In this document: in pieces, positions 15,301 to 27,961 of the stretch | Layout: each line of letters begins with the position of its first letter | Numbering within the stretch: the stretch's first letter is position 1 | Assembly (NCBI GenBank): GCA_037389465.1 | Contig: JAZARR010000197.1 | Span: forward strand, 8,705,501 to 8,769,500 | Reading direction: 5' to 3' | Length of the DNA stretch: 64,000 bases | Origin: Baylisascaris procyonis | Lineage: Eukaryota > Nematoda > Chromadorea > Rhabditida > Ascarididae | Position numbers and translations under genes: made by a program | The notes under the pieces: model-generated | Database searches by the model: none | What the model saw: only the letters and a program-made list of their open reading frames with translations | What the model was told of the DNA's origin: nothing

Positions 15301-17408
15301 ATCGCAAGAAAAAAAAACCAATTTTCTATAACTTTGTATCAGTGGTCGAATTAAGTTAGATATGAAGGCAATATAACATATGTTTTATTATTTGTTGGTA
15401 ATAGGTGAAACTAGTTGATCAGATGAGCGGATGCAAAAGCGCATATTGTACCAACTTCTTTGGCGTGCTTTTCCATTTGCCATTTATAGGTTTTCAAGTT
15501 AATGTTAGTGATGAAATTTTGTAACTAGTATACAGTAAGAAAATACAAGTAAACAAAAATTTCCATATTGCCCATTTTAGCTTGCATAAAACAGAGTTGG
15601 ATTTAAGCTCTCGAAGCCTTGACGCCAAAATCCCTCCGGTTAGATAACGTCGAGGATGTCCTACTCTGATCTCCAGTCTTAGGAGTCGCGACCACTGAAT
15701 GCGACATCCTTCCCTCTGCTCAGGATGCCTTACTCCTCGGGGTTCTCCAAGACCGTGAAGTCTAGACCTCGGAGGTCTCCAAGGCCGTGAAGTCTTCCTC
15801 CTACCCACGCCTCCACCTGAAAGTCTTGTTTTTCTCACGGGTAAACTATGGGATACAGCACGACAGTTATGCAACGGATATAATGTTTTAAGCAAATCAA
15901 TCTTTCAGAATATGGAGTTAGCGAAGAATGCAGAAGATGAACTACGTAGGAAACTTGCAACGTTGGAAAAGGAACTCAATGATGCACACGACAATGAGAG
16001 TGCACTACAGAAGGAACGTATCATTTGGGAAGAGAAACATGATGCAGTTATGAAAGAACTTGAAAATATTCGCGAACAAATGGAAACTATTCGTGCTGAT
16101 TCAGAAATGGTAATTAGTATTTCTTATTTTATTGAAGAAAACCACATACATATGAGTTAGATAACCGAAAGAATAACCGTAACAACGTCAGATAAGCGGA
16201 AAGATAATGATAACCGGATCAGGTTATAATGTCCACTAATAAATAAACGTTCTCAATATTGCGAATAAATATTATTTTAATTTATATTTTATTGCTGCAT
16301 AATTTTTAGGAAATTCAAAAGTGGAAAAACGATGCGAATACAGCGCATATCGAAATAAAGAACTATGAAGTGACTGTTGAAACGTTAAAAGCGCAATTAA
16401 TGGGCGCTAATGAACGTGTGAATTCACTCAATAAAACAGTTAACGAACAAGCGGCTAAAATTCGGGAGTGTAAGTTAACGCTGATTTATTTCAAAAGAAA
16501 TGAAAAACCATAGTTTGGGGCTTAATTCATTCAAAGAATTTCTAGAAGGCAAATGACAGATTACAATTGAATGTTGCCATCGTAACTGTGCGAGCTGACT
16601 TCTGTCCACTCAACGGTGGATTATCAAAGATAAGGCGCTGTTCTGTTGCCTAATTGGTTTTATAGAATCAGAAATGCGTTGTTAGATTTCACATCACAAA
16701 GTTCACATATTCGCTTACCTTCATGCATTTCATTTATGAGAGCCATTACTAACGTGATATTTTGAAACACCCGTACTTTTTATTACTTTTACTATTATAT
16801 TTAATGAAATTTTTAAAATACAATTACATTTTATTACTTTTATTAATTGTGTTTAATGAATTGATAAAAAAATTCAGTGAGTGCACAAATACGACGTTTG
16901 GAAGATGAATTAGAAGATGCGAAAGCGATAATTGCAACACATGAAACAGATCTCGATAATGCGTTGAATCGTTTACGTTCCACTGAGGAACAATATGGAA
17001 TACTTCAACTTGAGAATACTAAACTTCGAGCAGAAATCGACTCGTTGAATCGATTACTTGATACCTCAAAGGTAATGAATACCTCAATTTGTTTTGTTTT
17101 TATTAATGAATAGAGCATAAAGAAATGATAATGAAAAATTTTTTGATTTAATCTCGCAGTGAAATATTTTATAATTCAAATGCGCAATTTTATGCGTCAT
17201 CTTGCCGTGTTAGCATAAGTTATTGTAATACTGTATTATTATCGTATTTTTTTGTAGCAGTAACATATATAATACTGTATTATTCTATTATCATCATTGT
17301 ATCATCGTAAAATACAATATCATCGTATTTTACGTCATTATATTGCGCATGTTATAGTGTTAGTTACCATGTTTTTTTGTGATATCTTTATTATTCAACT
17401 CATTATTC

Positions 17409-17475
<67 letters not shown>

Positions 17476-20400
17476 TACATATATATTATTACAATAAATA
17501 ATTATTATTTGTAATTTTCAGAATAAAAACGCTTCATATGAGAACGATGTTGAGCGCCTCAAGAAGAAATTGGTTGTATTGAGTGTAACCGCAAAGGAAC
17601 AAGTGTCAGAATTAGAAACACGCAAAAATGAGGTTAGATATGTCCGTCATCTGAAATTTTTTTCCTCCAAAAGTTATGTTCATTTCCTACTTATTAGTTC
17701 GTTATACTCTAAAGTAATATATTACTATAATCTTGTTATTGATATTATTATATGATCATTAATGGTAACCGTCGTTTTTTATGTGATCACCCTAAAAGAT
17801 CAAAAAAAACTTCCTTATTGGTAATCGTTTAAAAGAGATAATTTTACTATAACTAATTAAGAAAAAAAAGTATTTTATTTGTGATCACATGTAATTCATC
17901 TATTTTATTTTTTTTTTTGGAACTTATTTTGCATATCAATATCAATTTAAGAAGCGTTTTAAACTAAAGCAAAACCAGTAAATACTTTTATGTAATAAAA
18001 TTCCTAAACGTTATGATTGAATAGCTCAAATTATAATAATATAAAATAGTGATGCTTATACTTTAATGAATATAAATTATCAGCAAGAAGTTATTCAAAT
18101 TTTTGTTATGCAAATTTCGGATCGCTAAGATCGTAATGGAAATTAATGACGGAATGATCTAAGAATTAGTATTTATATAACCAGTTATAATATTTAATGA
18201 TCAATCACATTAATATAGCGTTAATTTAGCACGATCAACTCGATAAAGCACATCGTGATAAATCACGACAAATCGAACAACTCAAAGAACTCATTAAAAC
18301 ATTCGAAGCAAAGAACGATCGTATGCGACAAGAGTTACAAAACACTTCTGATAAGGTAAAAAAAAAAAACGATTTTTCACATTCAATAATAATTTAAAAG
18401 TGACCACCCTCGTTGAATAATATTTTCTAAGAATTTTACAGACAAATCTTAGCATTTTTATTTTTGGCAATTATTTTTTAAACGCATTTTTATGGGAAAT
18501 ATGTTTGTTTCATTTATTTGTTCTGAAAAATACGGTATCATTGTTTTGAACGATATTTACGCATGCATATATCATCTGAAACTTATTCATGACTTATTGG
18601 TTCTTTGTATAAAGATTTTTTTGTTTAGCCACATATTCTTAAGGAAATATTACGATGATTTGTTTTTCAGTTGATTGTTGCTGAGGCAGATCGAAATTCA
18701 TTAAGAAATGAGATCAACAAACTACAACAAGAGCTTCAATTCGGCAGAGATCAAATGCTTCGAAAAACCGATGAATTCCACGTGGCACTTGAAGGTCTTG
18801 CCAATGCACATCGTACATCCGAAGATGGCCGTGTGAATGCAGTTCAGGAACTTGAAACTAAAAAATTCGAAATCAGTGATCTTGAGGTGAAAATTTCAAC
18901 TTAGTTCCTACACAAAAAGTTATGTTTCGCTTTCAAACACAACATACTGTTGTGACGCACATGAAAACAATAAGTGTTGGTTTTTAGTGAAAGAAGAGCG
19001 AAAAAGGGGGAAATAGAGAAGATAGGGGAGGGGAACGGAGAGGAGGAATGGAAAAATCTTTCAAATGTTGATCATTCCTCTCTGTTTGTTTTGTTGCATC
19101 AACTTATCAATCACTGCAACTGTAACTATAAAATTCGATGGGTATACTGTATATGATACAGTAATATTCGGGTTAATCGATTAGTTTATAGGCACTAAAA
19201 GATGCCTCAGAATCTACATTCACTTTCAGATGACCGTGTTTTTCTTTTATGTTAGCCAAATTGCAAAAACCTAGTTTTTGAAAAAAATTTATAGAACGGT
19301 TCGATTAATTTTAATATGAACACACTATTTTGCATATTTTATTATTTATTAGCATTTCATTGAATTGGTTTTAAAATATAAAAGCATTTATTGTTTCAAC
19401 CTTTATGTGTTGACCTGTTCCTATTTATTTATTTATATAATTAAAAATATAATCGTTATTTTTGCTAATATTTAGTCACGTCTTGAAAATGCTGAACAAC
19501 GTTTAACAACATTACAACAAGAATATATCAATGTGGATAAGGAAAGAGATATGCTAAACGATTCATTACGACGATTTCATGCAATTATCACACGTAATAC
19601 GTCCATTATTCCGGAAGGTGGAGAAACGTTTGCAGGTATTTAAATGAATTCTTATTCGACAATTCTATTGCCAAACTTTAGTGAGTCTTCTTTCTTATGA
19701 GTCAGTTTTCATGAAAAATATTGAGATTACCCCCCGAAATTAACCCCCCCCCAAAAAAAAGCCTTTAATAAATGAAAAAAATGACAGATCTTCTAGCTAT
19801 ATTCGACTTTCCGGTCTGAGAGAAATTCTGAAAAACATTTTTCATTGCATCCAATCAGTGATATCTTGATTTGATTGTGAAAGTTTCATTTGTGGTCGGC
19901 GATTAACTATTGAGTAACCACAAGTTCATTACTGATTTTCGATTAATTTTGGCACATTGCTGTTTAAAGTTGAATGAGACTAATTAAGTTACAAAGGATT
20001 CACCTCTATTCTTGAAGATAATCCTATATTCTTGTAAATGAAAGATGTGCTTACTTAAGAAGAAAAATATTATTATTAGTTTCATTAACTCTCAATATTT
20101 ATGCTAATTTACGATCGTTTGATTTGTTTGTGGGCTCATTTTAGAAGGACTTGTCTTGCGAAATAAAAATTTAATAGAATCATGAAGAATTGAGAGAAAA
20201 TGATTTTTTTTAATAGTTTTGCCTTCTTGATTTTGAAATATTCTTTGCTAATATTTTTCATTATTTTTTTCAATTCAAATTTTAGGTCCTATCGATGTGC
20301 AAACAATTGATGTTCATGTGCAGAAATTGATGAATCGAGTGGAAAAACTTGAACGTGAGAAGGTAGCATAGTTTATTCAATCTTAAATGTGACCTTTGAC

Positions 20401-23400
20401 CTTAAATCTTAGAGAGATGACCTTGAATAGTTAAATTATTGCGTGCATCCGCCTTTCAATCCTTATGTTCAGCTGTCATGAATTTACAGCTGGCGCTATC
20501 GCAGCAAATACATGAGAGGGCCTATTCAATTAACTCTGAGTCGAAGAGGTGTCCTTTCTATGATAAGCTTTTTGCTACGACATCGCCGAGCACTTCGGCA
20601 GTTGAAAGAGGCTCCAGTCAGCATTTGAGTGGCCATTCTTTTTTATTTACAAGCCGATTGGAGTCAAAAGTGGGATATGGGGATTCCATTGTGAACCTGA
20701 AATTTATTCAGCTCACCTCCTGTCTTTTGGTTCTTTTATTTCAAATAATGAAAGATAAAAATTCTGAAAATCCTGGAATGGAGCAGGGGGGAGGGGATTG
20801 GAGAGTGCCACTCATATGTACGCATTCCTGAAGATTTTCTTAGAGCCTCTTTGTACATTTTATACACCTCCTTTCATTGACAATCGAAATCATCATTCAA
20901 CAGCTTCAACAGTGACTTCGCAATTTTGTGAGCGTTTGCAGGCAATATATGACACAAAACATGTTATAAAGTAGGATGGCCGTAAACTGTAATAAATGCT
21001 CATAATACTGCCCTTTATAATACATTAGAGATGTGTTATTATTGATGAAGTTGAAATATTTAAGCAATATTTGAGCGTGTGGCATAACTTACGCCAAGTA
21101 CACAACTGTGTTATTTCTAACACATTCATTTGTTATAATTAATACTTGCTTAGACATAGCGTATTAAAGTGTCATTGAAGAAATCGATAAAACAATAAAT
21201 TTATGATATATTTTCAGAATGAATATCGTGATTCACTTAGTCGATTGAAGAGGAAAAATAGTGACAGCCATGTGGCCATCAATAAAAGTGACACCTTTTA
21301 TAGGAGTATCGAAGAGAGAGTCGCTGATGTGGAAGAAGGTGTAAATTTATACTTCAAAATGCCTTTTTTTCATCAACTTCTCTTTGCAATGTTGCATTTT
21401 TATTTTTCTACTGAAATTGATATTTTTTGAAATATATTTATTTGCAAAAATTTTTCGAAATTTTGATTATTTATAAAGATCATTTTTAAAAATTTTCATG
21501 GTTTGGAATATCTATGTGTTTCAGCCTTTGGCCTAGCTAGCGGTACTTTTAAAGGATTGCAAGATATTTGTCTATATTTCTAGTATTTTTGATGTGAAAA
21601 AGCTTTTTTAAATTTCATACGAGCAACGATTTCTTGAAATTGATTGGAAATACAGCTCGATTTTAATATTTGTTATGTTCTCTTAATGAAAAAAATAATC
21701 GTTTCTACAGCCTTTTGAGAAGAAATTTGCCTCGAATCGCAATAGATGAGAAAATCAAACATGAGTAAATATATTAATTTTTTATGAAATAAAAGAATAA
21801 ATAATTTCAGAAAGACGAGCAGTTGAAGTGAAACTCACTTCAGCGAAGCAACTTCTTCGATCACAGGAAGAAGCGCTCAAGCTTAGGGATGAAGAGCGAC
21901 ATCAAATGCGATCGAAGATTGTCGCATTCGAATTGGAAACCCGTGGAAAGGAAGCACAGCTCCGACATCTCAACGAATTAGTGAAAACATTACGAGCGGA
22001 TTTAGAAGCCGCACAAAATGATTTGAGAAAATTACGTGAACGTGAGGAGCAATGGGATACGAATAGATTCCAGCTTGAGAGCAAAATGCGTGATCATGAT
22101 GGAGAGACACAACGCGTCAGCATGTTGATGGCCACTTTTGAAACTGAAAGACAGGTAAATTTTATGCTTTATTTATTTTACCTTCAAACTTTCATCCCTC
22201 CCCTCCCCTCCATCATTGTCTCTTCCTTGTCCTCTCCCCACTTTTTATATCTTATGAAAATTAAGAGCCCATTTTAAATGCTTTCTGTCTTAATTTAAAG
22301 TATTTACAAATTTTAAATTCATGAAATAATTTAATAGTCTATTAATACGAACAGCAATATGCATCGATAATCATTTTGAGTGCACTGAAATGATGGCAGT
22401 AACCTGTTTTTTTCGCAATTTCTGAGTAGCAATTATTTATTTTTTTCTAAAAAAAAAAAGTTTATCGCAATATTCGCATGAAGTCTAAGGGTTGGAACTT
22501 GTTTTGGTAAAGTTAGAGCAATAATAAGGTTTATCATATCCCACAATTAAATCGCCCTTCTATCATATCATAGAGGTTTCCTTTATTTGAATGACATTTG
22601 AAGTGCGTTCGAGCGATAAGGTTATAAAATATTGTTGTATTTATAGAGCCTCAATGAATCACTAAAGAAATTGGCTTCACAATTACAAGCCAGTGAGAGT
22701 AAAAATGCCGATTTAAAAGACGATATTGATAAGTTGAAAAGAGATCTCACAAAAGCCGAGAGGACCGAAGTGGAATTGAGACGTAATCTCGACGAGCAGA
22801 CACATCTTGCTCAAACTGCTCAACATCTCAAGGAACAGGTTGTAGATTTTAAATTTAAATTTCAACTTATTAACTATGCATCGAATGTCATAATAATTGA
22901 CGTCATTTGTGTAAATGAGGCCTTAAGATAGACAAAAATATTAGGCTTCTTTAAAGAGGGTGATTATTTTTAGACTTGCCCAGGTCTTAGGTACATCATT
23001 CGAGCGCTAGAAGACCTTAAAAATTACTTAAAAGTTTCGGGTAGCCGAATTCCCCGTGATCGCTTTGTCCCTATTTTTGCAAAAAAAAGTTTGCATGCCG
23101 AATTGATGAGCCGTTTGCGTGATCTAGTATGCACTTTGGCCTAAGCAAGATCTATCCTAGTATTATTGCTTATATTTCAGCTTACAACTACCCAAACGGA
23201 ATTAACAAACGCAAACAATCGAAAGCAACAACTCGAGATCGAGCTTTCGAATGTTCGTGCTGAACTTCGTGACCACAAACAACATCTTCGTGATGCTATT
23301 AATCGACTTTCGGATCTACAACGGCAATTGCAAGATTCACACACCGAAAAGAATCGTCTCAGTGATAAAATATTCACCCTTGAAAAAGTTAGTCGTTGCT

Positions 23401-26400
23401 CGCTTTCGTTTATTTTGAATTTTTTATTATTATTTTTTTCATCCGTCAAGGGAAATTCTTCTTATTCATTCGTCATAAACAACTTCGTTTGCAATATTTT
23501 TACCGAATGAACACAATTAAAACTTTTTTATTGATTTCATATAGATTTCAACAAAGCACATATTGTGCTTTTTAGTGATAGCCATTGTTTGAGAAATGAT
23601 CCATTTCCATAATAAGTTTAATGAGCACTTTACTTTGAGTCATTGAATTCTTTGTGGAAATTCTTGAAATATTTTCATTTGTTGTAATGATTATTACTAA
23701 TTTAAAAAAAAAAATTCATATTATAGACAATTTCATCACAACGTAACACCGAGAATGATTTACGTCAACATCTATCAACGATTAGCAATGAACGGAAGAC
23801 ACTTCAAAATGAAGTTGATGATCTACGAAGACGTATTGAACAATTCGAATCTGCTAAACATAGTGCACATGAAAAAATCGATGAACTCTCAAAAATTCGC
23901 ATAACACTTCTCAAAAAAATTGAAACTGTAATATTTTCTGCCGTTTTTCTTTCTTTTTTTTTAAATATAATTATATTGTTGAGAGGGTTTTTTTGATGAA
24001 TTGAGAGATGGTAAACATACGTTTTATTTTATCTTGCAGTTGATAGTCACTGCCGTTAAATATTCAGTCTACCTTCTTTCTTCCCGCTTTCTCCCTTTCC
24101 TCGCTAATGACTGCCAACGATAATCACATTTTTCAACCTTTCTTTAATGATATTTTCAATGCCATATTATCTCGAATTATTTCCCTGGAGGTTAAAAAAT
24201 CCCTTACGACTTGGGGCTATTCGTTGCCTAGAATTTTGACCGACTACAAAGCGGATTGATAATTCCTAAAATATGGAGAAAAGCCGTTGTTTTGTGTTTG
24301 ATGATGTAAGGATGAATTTATTGAGGACGATAAATGGAGGTGAGGGCTGCATTTTTCTCATCGACGTTCAAGAAGATGGTTTGTTCGAGGGAAACCATTT
24401 TAAGTCATTACGATAATTAATTAAAACTTCCTCAAAATTGAATTTTTTTCTATTCGGTAATTTAGTTATAAAATAGGGAATTCATAAAGTGAATTCAAAC
24501 GAAAAAAACAATTTGAATAGATGCGAATTTTTTTCATAAAAATTTTTTCCCAACCCTTCATCGAATAATTTCTGAAGGAAATAATTGAAAAAAACAATTC
24601 CTTCACGGATCTTCACCATTATCGAAGGTCACAAATGCTTTTTTCTTCATTATATAAGTCGAAAGCTTTTAGTTGGAAAAAGAAAAACGAAACGCCGAAT
24701 CGGTCATAAGTGAGACGGCACTTCAACGTGAGGCTATCGAACGTTCATTGAGTGCACTCGAGCGTGAAAATAAGGTAACTTTTCGAGTTAACGATATATC
24801 CCCAAGCTAGGAGCATTTGTATCTATTTATTGCCCCAGGGGTTATAGCGGTCGCCTATTGTTATTGCCCCAGGGGTTATAGTAGTCGCCTATTGTCAAAC
24901 ATCGCATCGTTCCATGTTATTCCTTTCTTCAGATTCTCATATATTTCAGCTATTATGTCAAGGTTTTGGTTGTAGTGTTTGGCGGAATGAAAACACTGAA
25001 GAATAGAGTGTTTAAAAATGGCATTATGGTCTTGAATTAATTATTGCCTTATCAGTTAATTGCTTTGATTAAGAAACGTGATGAACTGCAATAATGAATC
25101 ATTTATTATTCTTAACTTACCAAAAAATTTTTAATCACCCTATCCCTTACCACATCTATATTTTTTCCTGCATATTTGTGAACCGATAACAATTATGTGA
25201 CAGATGACGTCCTGTAAGCCATTTTTCGTATTGCTCCATCAACTTCAGGAAGTTTTAAGGGCACTTAAAGCTTCAAAAAAATTTGCATAAATTTTCTGTC
25301 GAAAATTTGCATAAATTTTTCTACTTAGTCTGATCTATATGCAGAAAATTTACATAAGTGGTCGGTTCAATTTAAATATGAAAACATTCTCTATTTTTTT
25401 GTTTATTGATAAACTATGAGATTGATCGATCAATTGAATGAAATGCATCAACGGATATCATAATAGCTCTTTGGATATACTTTTCCGCTTGTCCTCTATT
25501 CTATAGAACAATTTTTTTTTCGATTTAGTTGAGCAATATTTTCAAACAATAGATCAAAACATTTTTTATAATATAAATATTTTTTTAAAGGAATTATATC
25601 GTAATTGTGCTCAACTACAACAACAAATTGCACAACTTGAAATGGACAATGGTAATCGTCTTATAGCACTCACTAATAAACAAAAAGAAGAACATGAACG
25701 ATTTGTGCAATCGGTGAGGGCCGAAAAAGCTCAGGTTCGTCTCCATTTTCTCTAATCGATTTCATTCAACCATTAGTTTTTAAAATGTTGACCTTTGACC
25801 TTATAGAGTCATATAAGGAATAATTCATAAAATTCCGGCTTATAGTAGCGAAGATTCGAGAGATATCCTCAAATAGGTGCTTTTTTATCGAATATAAACC
25901 ATGAATCATAATGCATAAAAGATTAATGTTTATTTATGAAACCTTGGTATTAATCTTGAAATCCTGAATGTTTATAGAACTGTTATTAAATTTAGGTCCA
26001 TCATATAGAAAAGTTTATTTAGCCTCATATTATAATACACAATTATTATTTCATTAATATTTTTGAATTAAAAAAATTTTTTGAAAGCGATTTTCAGGTT
26101 GAGAGAATAATTGAGAATCGTGATCGTACACAAAAGAATCGAATCAAACAATTAGAGAATCAATTGGCCATTATACGTGGACAATTAAATAATGAACGCT
26201 TAAGACGTCGTGATGCAACAGATCGAATTTTAATTAATGATATGAGTAAACTTGGTGGAAGTGTTTTTGGTCTTAATAATGATGGAATTTCAAGTGCAAT
26301 TGCTGGTTATCCATTTACGCAAGGACTCGACTATACTTTAAGGTAGAATTTAAGTAATTGTAATTTGATGCATTGGAATATACTTTATCATAGAGGTAAT

Positions 26401-27961
26401 ACGATTTATATAGATAATCCGATAGTTTAGTTTAATTGGTTTTAATAAAAAACATTATTTTTCTAATTATGTATAAATAACGGTTAGAGTAGATAACAGA
26501 GTAAATGAATAATCTATTTTTTTTGGTCTTGACAAAAATGGTTCAAACGGTCTCTAAGCGGAAGAAGAGTCTCTAAAAACTATGGTGTATAAGCATTAAA
26601 CAAAGGATGGGGGTTCCATTATGAAAGTATTGACTTTGTAAAAGAAATATTCTAAGGCTAGAAGCGGATTCTTAAACACGAATTTTCCGCACAATAGGTC
26701 CTCTGAGATAAAACCAAGAAAGCCGTCGTTTGAATGTGGCTTATTTTCTAGTTAAAAAGAATTTCTTGAATATCGAAACATTGAACATAAGAATTTTCAT
26801 TCTTCCATAATATTTTATATCTCTAGTTATACGCCCATGATAGAAATACCACTCTGCCCAACAATTTTAGTTCACTTTACTATTAGTTTTCAAGTAGTAT
26901 TTCATTTATCGTCACATATTGCGCTGCTTCACTTTATGATTCACAAACTTTTATCTTGGCCTCAATTTCAATCAGGCATTCTAGAGGTATGATCTAGCCA
27001 ACGTTGCGATTAAAATAAAATGTTGAGGGACCCACAATAGTCTTAATATTATGAAAACAATTATAGAAATGTTCGTTTTTTTTTTTTGCAGTCATAGTGC
27101 CTACTCTTCACATTACACATCTCCGCCATCATTCAAACTCACTCCAGTGATTTCATCGCCAGTTGGTGGCGCAAATGTCCCATACCGCGCTACTTCAACT
27201 CCATATGGAGTCACTGAACCAGGTATATTCAAAAACGTTCGCATAATTCCGAGAATGGATTGCTTTCTTTAGATCGGCGTTCGTCCACTCTCTGCTTTAC
27301 TTCTCCCGAATACTGTTAGAGAATTACAAATTGTGCCGAATTTCATATTTGTTTAATTTACTTTAATAATTTGCAGAGAAAAAAAAACGCAAAAAATTTG
27401 ATGAAATTAAATCTAAAAATTCAATCTGCAAATTTTAGCAGCATTAATTATACTTAAACTCCCTAAAAAGTCTCTGTAAGCTGTCAGCAATTTCCACTCG
27501 GAAATATTTGTGCAATATATAGAATTTTGGAGTCTTCCTGCGTCACCTTTTGTTTCGTTAGTTTTGCGGCAGAAAATTTCTTTCGGCTTTTTAGTAAAAA
27601 GAAAAGATGCTTGCAAAAGGATTCCTTTCTCAGGCAACACATTCGGAAGGTGACTGTAATCTTATTTCTTTTGTCTCTAAACCGATCCGTAAAAAGACCT
27701 GTTAGGTGGAGGGTTTACTTGTTCCATATGTATGGCTATACATATAATTGGAGAGGGGAAGAGCATAAAAACGAATATGATCTATGATTAAAAAATTTAG
27801 CTATCTGGTGATAAAAAAAAAAAATTACAGCCGAAACGGTACAACAGACATATACGTCATCATTTCATATGACATCAGCCTCATCGGATGAAGTGAAAGA
27901 AGTTAGCAAGCAAGAGATGACTATTGGAACGGGTGACAATACTGGTTGGTTTAGTAGTTGA
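25..27961 (+). CDS. che-10: Rootletin (ciliary rootlet coiled-coil protein), 37 exons, 5' end outside window
   Basis: Rootletin forms the striated rootlet that anchors the basal body or transition zone of cilia; in nematodes this means ciliated sensory neurons (family knowledge). Thirty-seven exons join in one unbroken frame, every junction with GT-AG sites and matching phase, giving about 1930 residues. Human rootletin has about 2000. The protein is almost wholly heptad-rich coiled coil, dominated by E, K, R, Q and L. The first 270 residues or so resemble the conserved N-terminal rootletin domain ([15 protein letters not shown] near the start). Exon 29 carries the very conserved [14 protein letters not shown] and [11 protein letters not shown] stretches. 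The coiled coil stops in exon 35 and is followed by a Ser/Thr/Pro/Gly-rich tail. Position 25 follows a splice acceptor, so more 5' exons lie upstream. The last exon is read through to TGA; an extra 3' exon after 27952 cannot be excluded. The identity is secure; a few exon edges are my inference. Confidence 0.92.
1582..1628. repeat. (AAAT)n microsatellite in rootletin intron 2
   Basis: About eleven near-perfect AAAT/AATA units follow a short GACA/GATA-like lead-in. It lies wholly within the intron. Confidence 0.95.
2279..2405. repeat. (TTTA)n microsatellite, interrupted by TTTG units, rootletin intron 3
   Basis: TTTA units are mixed with TTTG and CTTA variants over about 125 bp. The long Leu/Tyr/Ile-rich open frame across it is an artefact of the repeat. 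Confidence 0.9.
4169..4233. repeat. T-rich TTTTGG repeat in rootletin intron 5
   Basis: Irregular repetition of TTTTTTGG-like blocks on the + strand, ending about 90 bp before the exon 6 acceptor. No coding potential. Confidence 0.7.
6259..6316. repeat. (CTGT)n microsatellite in rootletin intron 8
   Basis: Units of CTGT with CGGT, CCGT and GTGT variants. Similar CTGT/TGTA tracts occur in introns 11 and 15 of the same gene (8643-8692 and 11888-11927). Confidence 0.9.
8643..8692. repeat. TGTATGT/CTGT microsatellite in rootletin intron 11
   Basis: Alternating TGTATG and TCTG units over 50 bp. A higher-GC segment (to about 8790) containing TCGTGAATCACGAAAG follows directly. That layout resembles microsatellites attached to small mobile repeats, but I have no second full copy here. 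Confidence 0.75.
9750..9775 (+). other. G-quadruplex-type motif in rootletin intron 12
   Basis: Four G-runs of 5, 5, 7 and 4 (9750-9754, 9756-9760, 9763-9769, 9772-9775) are separated by loops of 1-2 nt on the sense strand. The motif ends 42 nt before the exon 13 acceptor AG. It fits the canonical G-quadruplex pattern and would be present in the pre-mRNA. Confidence 0.75.
9820..17071 (+). CDS. che-10: Rootletin exons 13-22 (central coiled coil)
   Basis: Exons: 9820-10009, 10986-11083, 11589-11808, 12629-12837, 13495-13569, 14069-14169, 14479-14676, 15909-16109, 16310-16469, 16878-17071. They encode about 549 residues of nearly continuous coiled coil (for example [19 protein letters not shown] and [18 protein letters not shown]). 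The exon 15 acceptor is the weakest call. TTCAG at 11572-11576 would lead into a stop, so the later TTTGAG at 11583-11588 is used to keep phase. The small exon 17 (75 nt) encodes a Ser/Pro-ended linker. Intron 19 (14677-15908, 1232 bp) carries the GC-rich island described separately. Confidence 0.85.
11888..11927. repeat. Short CTGT-type microsatellite in rootletin intron 15
   Basis: TCTGTCTGTGTCTGTTTGTC-like units over 40 bp, followed by GAAAAAGATGGCCGAGAATC at 11938-11957. A related AAGATGGCCGACAG string occurs at about 6859, downstream of the intron 8 tract. Confidence 0.6.
15295..15465 (+). repeat. Degenerate dispersed repeat, copy 1
   Basis: This copy shares with 46431-46605 an ordered set of blocks: an A-run, ATGAAGGCA, CACATG/CATATG, TTATTAT, and the identical 14-mer AATGCAAAAGCGCAT apart from its first two bases. 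Related fragments are seen at 19254-19352 and 25352-25440. The function is unknown; it is probably the remains of a short non-autonomous transposon. Confidence 0.5.
15600..15850. repeat. GC-rich island in rootletin intron 19 with internal duplication
   Basis: This block of about 250 bp has visibly higher GC than the surrounding intron. It holds a direct repeat built on CTCCAAGRCCGTGAAGTCT at about 15746-15764 and 15777-15795. A 133-codon minus-strand open frame (15494-15895) runs across it, rich in Arg, Gly and Pro, but I recognise no protein. It is most likely a fragment of a mobile or dispersed repeat; no second copy was found in this window. Confidence 0.5.
17411..17472. repeat. Compound (TA)n(TTTA)n microsatellite, rootletin intron 22
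   Basis: About 17 TA units run directly into about 6 TTTA units, ending some 50 bp before the exon 23 acceptor. Confidence 0.95.
17522..23927 (+). CDS. che-10: Rootletin exons 23-32 (most conserved coiled-coil half)
   Basis: Exons: 17522-17632, 18230-18355, 18671-18886, 19476-19635, 20286-20362, 21218-21338, 21811-22154, 22647-22838, 23181-23387, 23727-23927. They encode about 585 residues. Exon 29 (344 nt) is the longest and reads as textbook rootletin, with [20 protein letters not shown], then [19 protein letters not shown], then [20 protein letters not shown] short Gly/Pro interruption spans exons 26-27 ([11 protein letters not shown], then PIDVQTIDV). Exon 31 carries the helix [17 protein letters not shown]. 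All donors except those of exons 23, 30 and 31 (GTTAGA, GTTGTA, GTTAGT) are close to consensus. Confidence 0.9.
24673..27961 (+). CDS. che-10: Rootletin exons 33-37 (C-terminal coiled coil and non-helical tail)
   Basis: Exons: 24673-24774, 25591-25734, 26098-26342, 27092-27222, 27831-27961. They encode about 250 residues plus stop. The coiled coil ends with [20 protein letters not shown]. The tail is then low in charge and rich in Ser, Thr, Tyr, Pro and Gly ([18 protein letters not shown]). It finishes with a Thr/Ser-rich acidic end ([17 protein letters not shown]) before TGA at 27959-27961. Exon 35 could instead end the protein at an in-frame TAG at 26344-26346. The GTAGAA donor there, plus two further in-phase open exons, argues for the longer tail, so alternative C-termini are possible. 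A candidate AATAAA lies at 28434-28439. Confidence 0.75.
24829..24896. repeat. Two-copy 34 bp tandem repeat in rootletin intron 33
   Basis: Two units (24829-24862, 24863-24896) share the palindromic core CCCCAGGGGTTATAG and differ at only a few positions. A related CCCCTGGGGTTATA occurs at 30860 in the spacer. Confidence 0.85.

Noticed and set aside
21902..23449. Cys/Ser/Arg-rich minus-strand frames opposite rootletin exons 29 and 31
   Set aside because: They are complementary shadows of the coiled-coil codons on the + strand.
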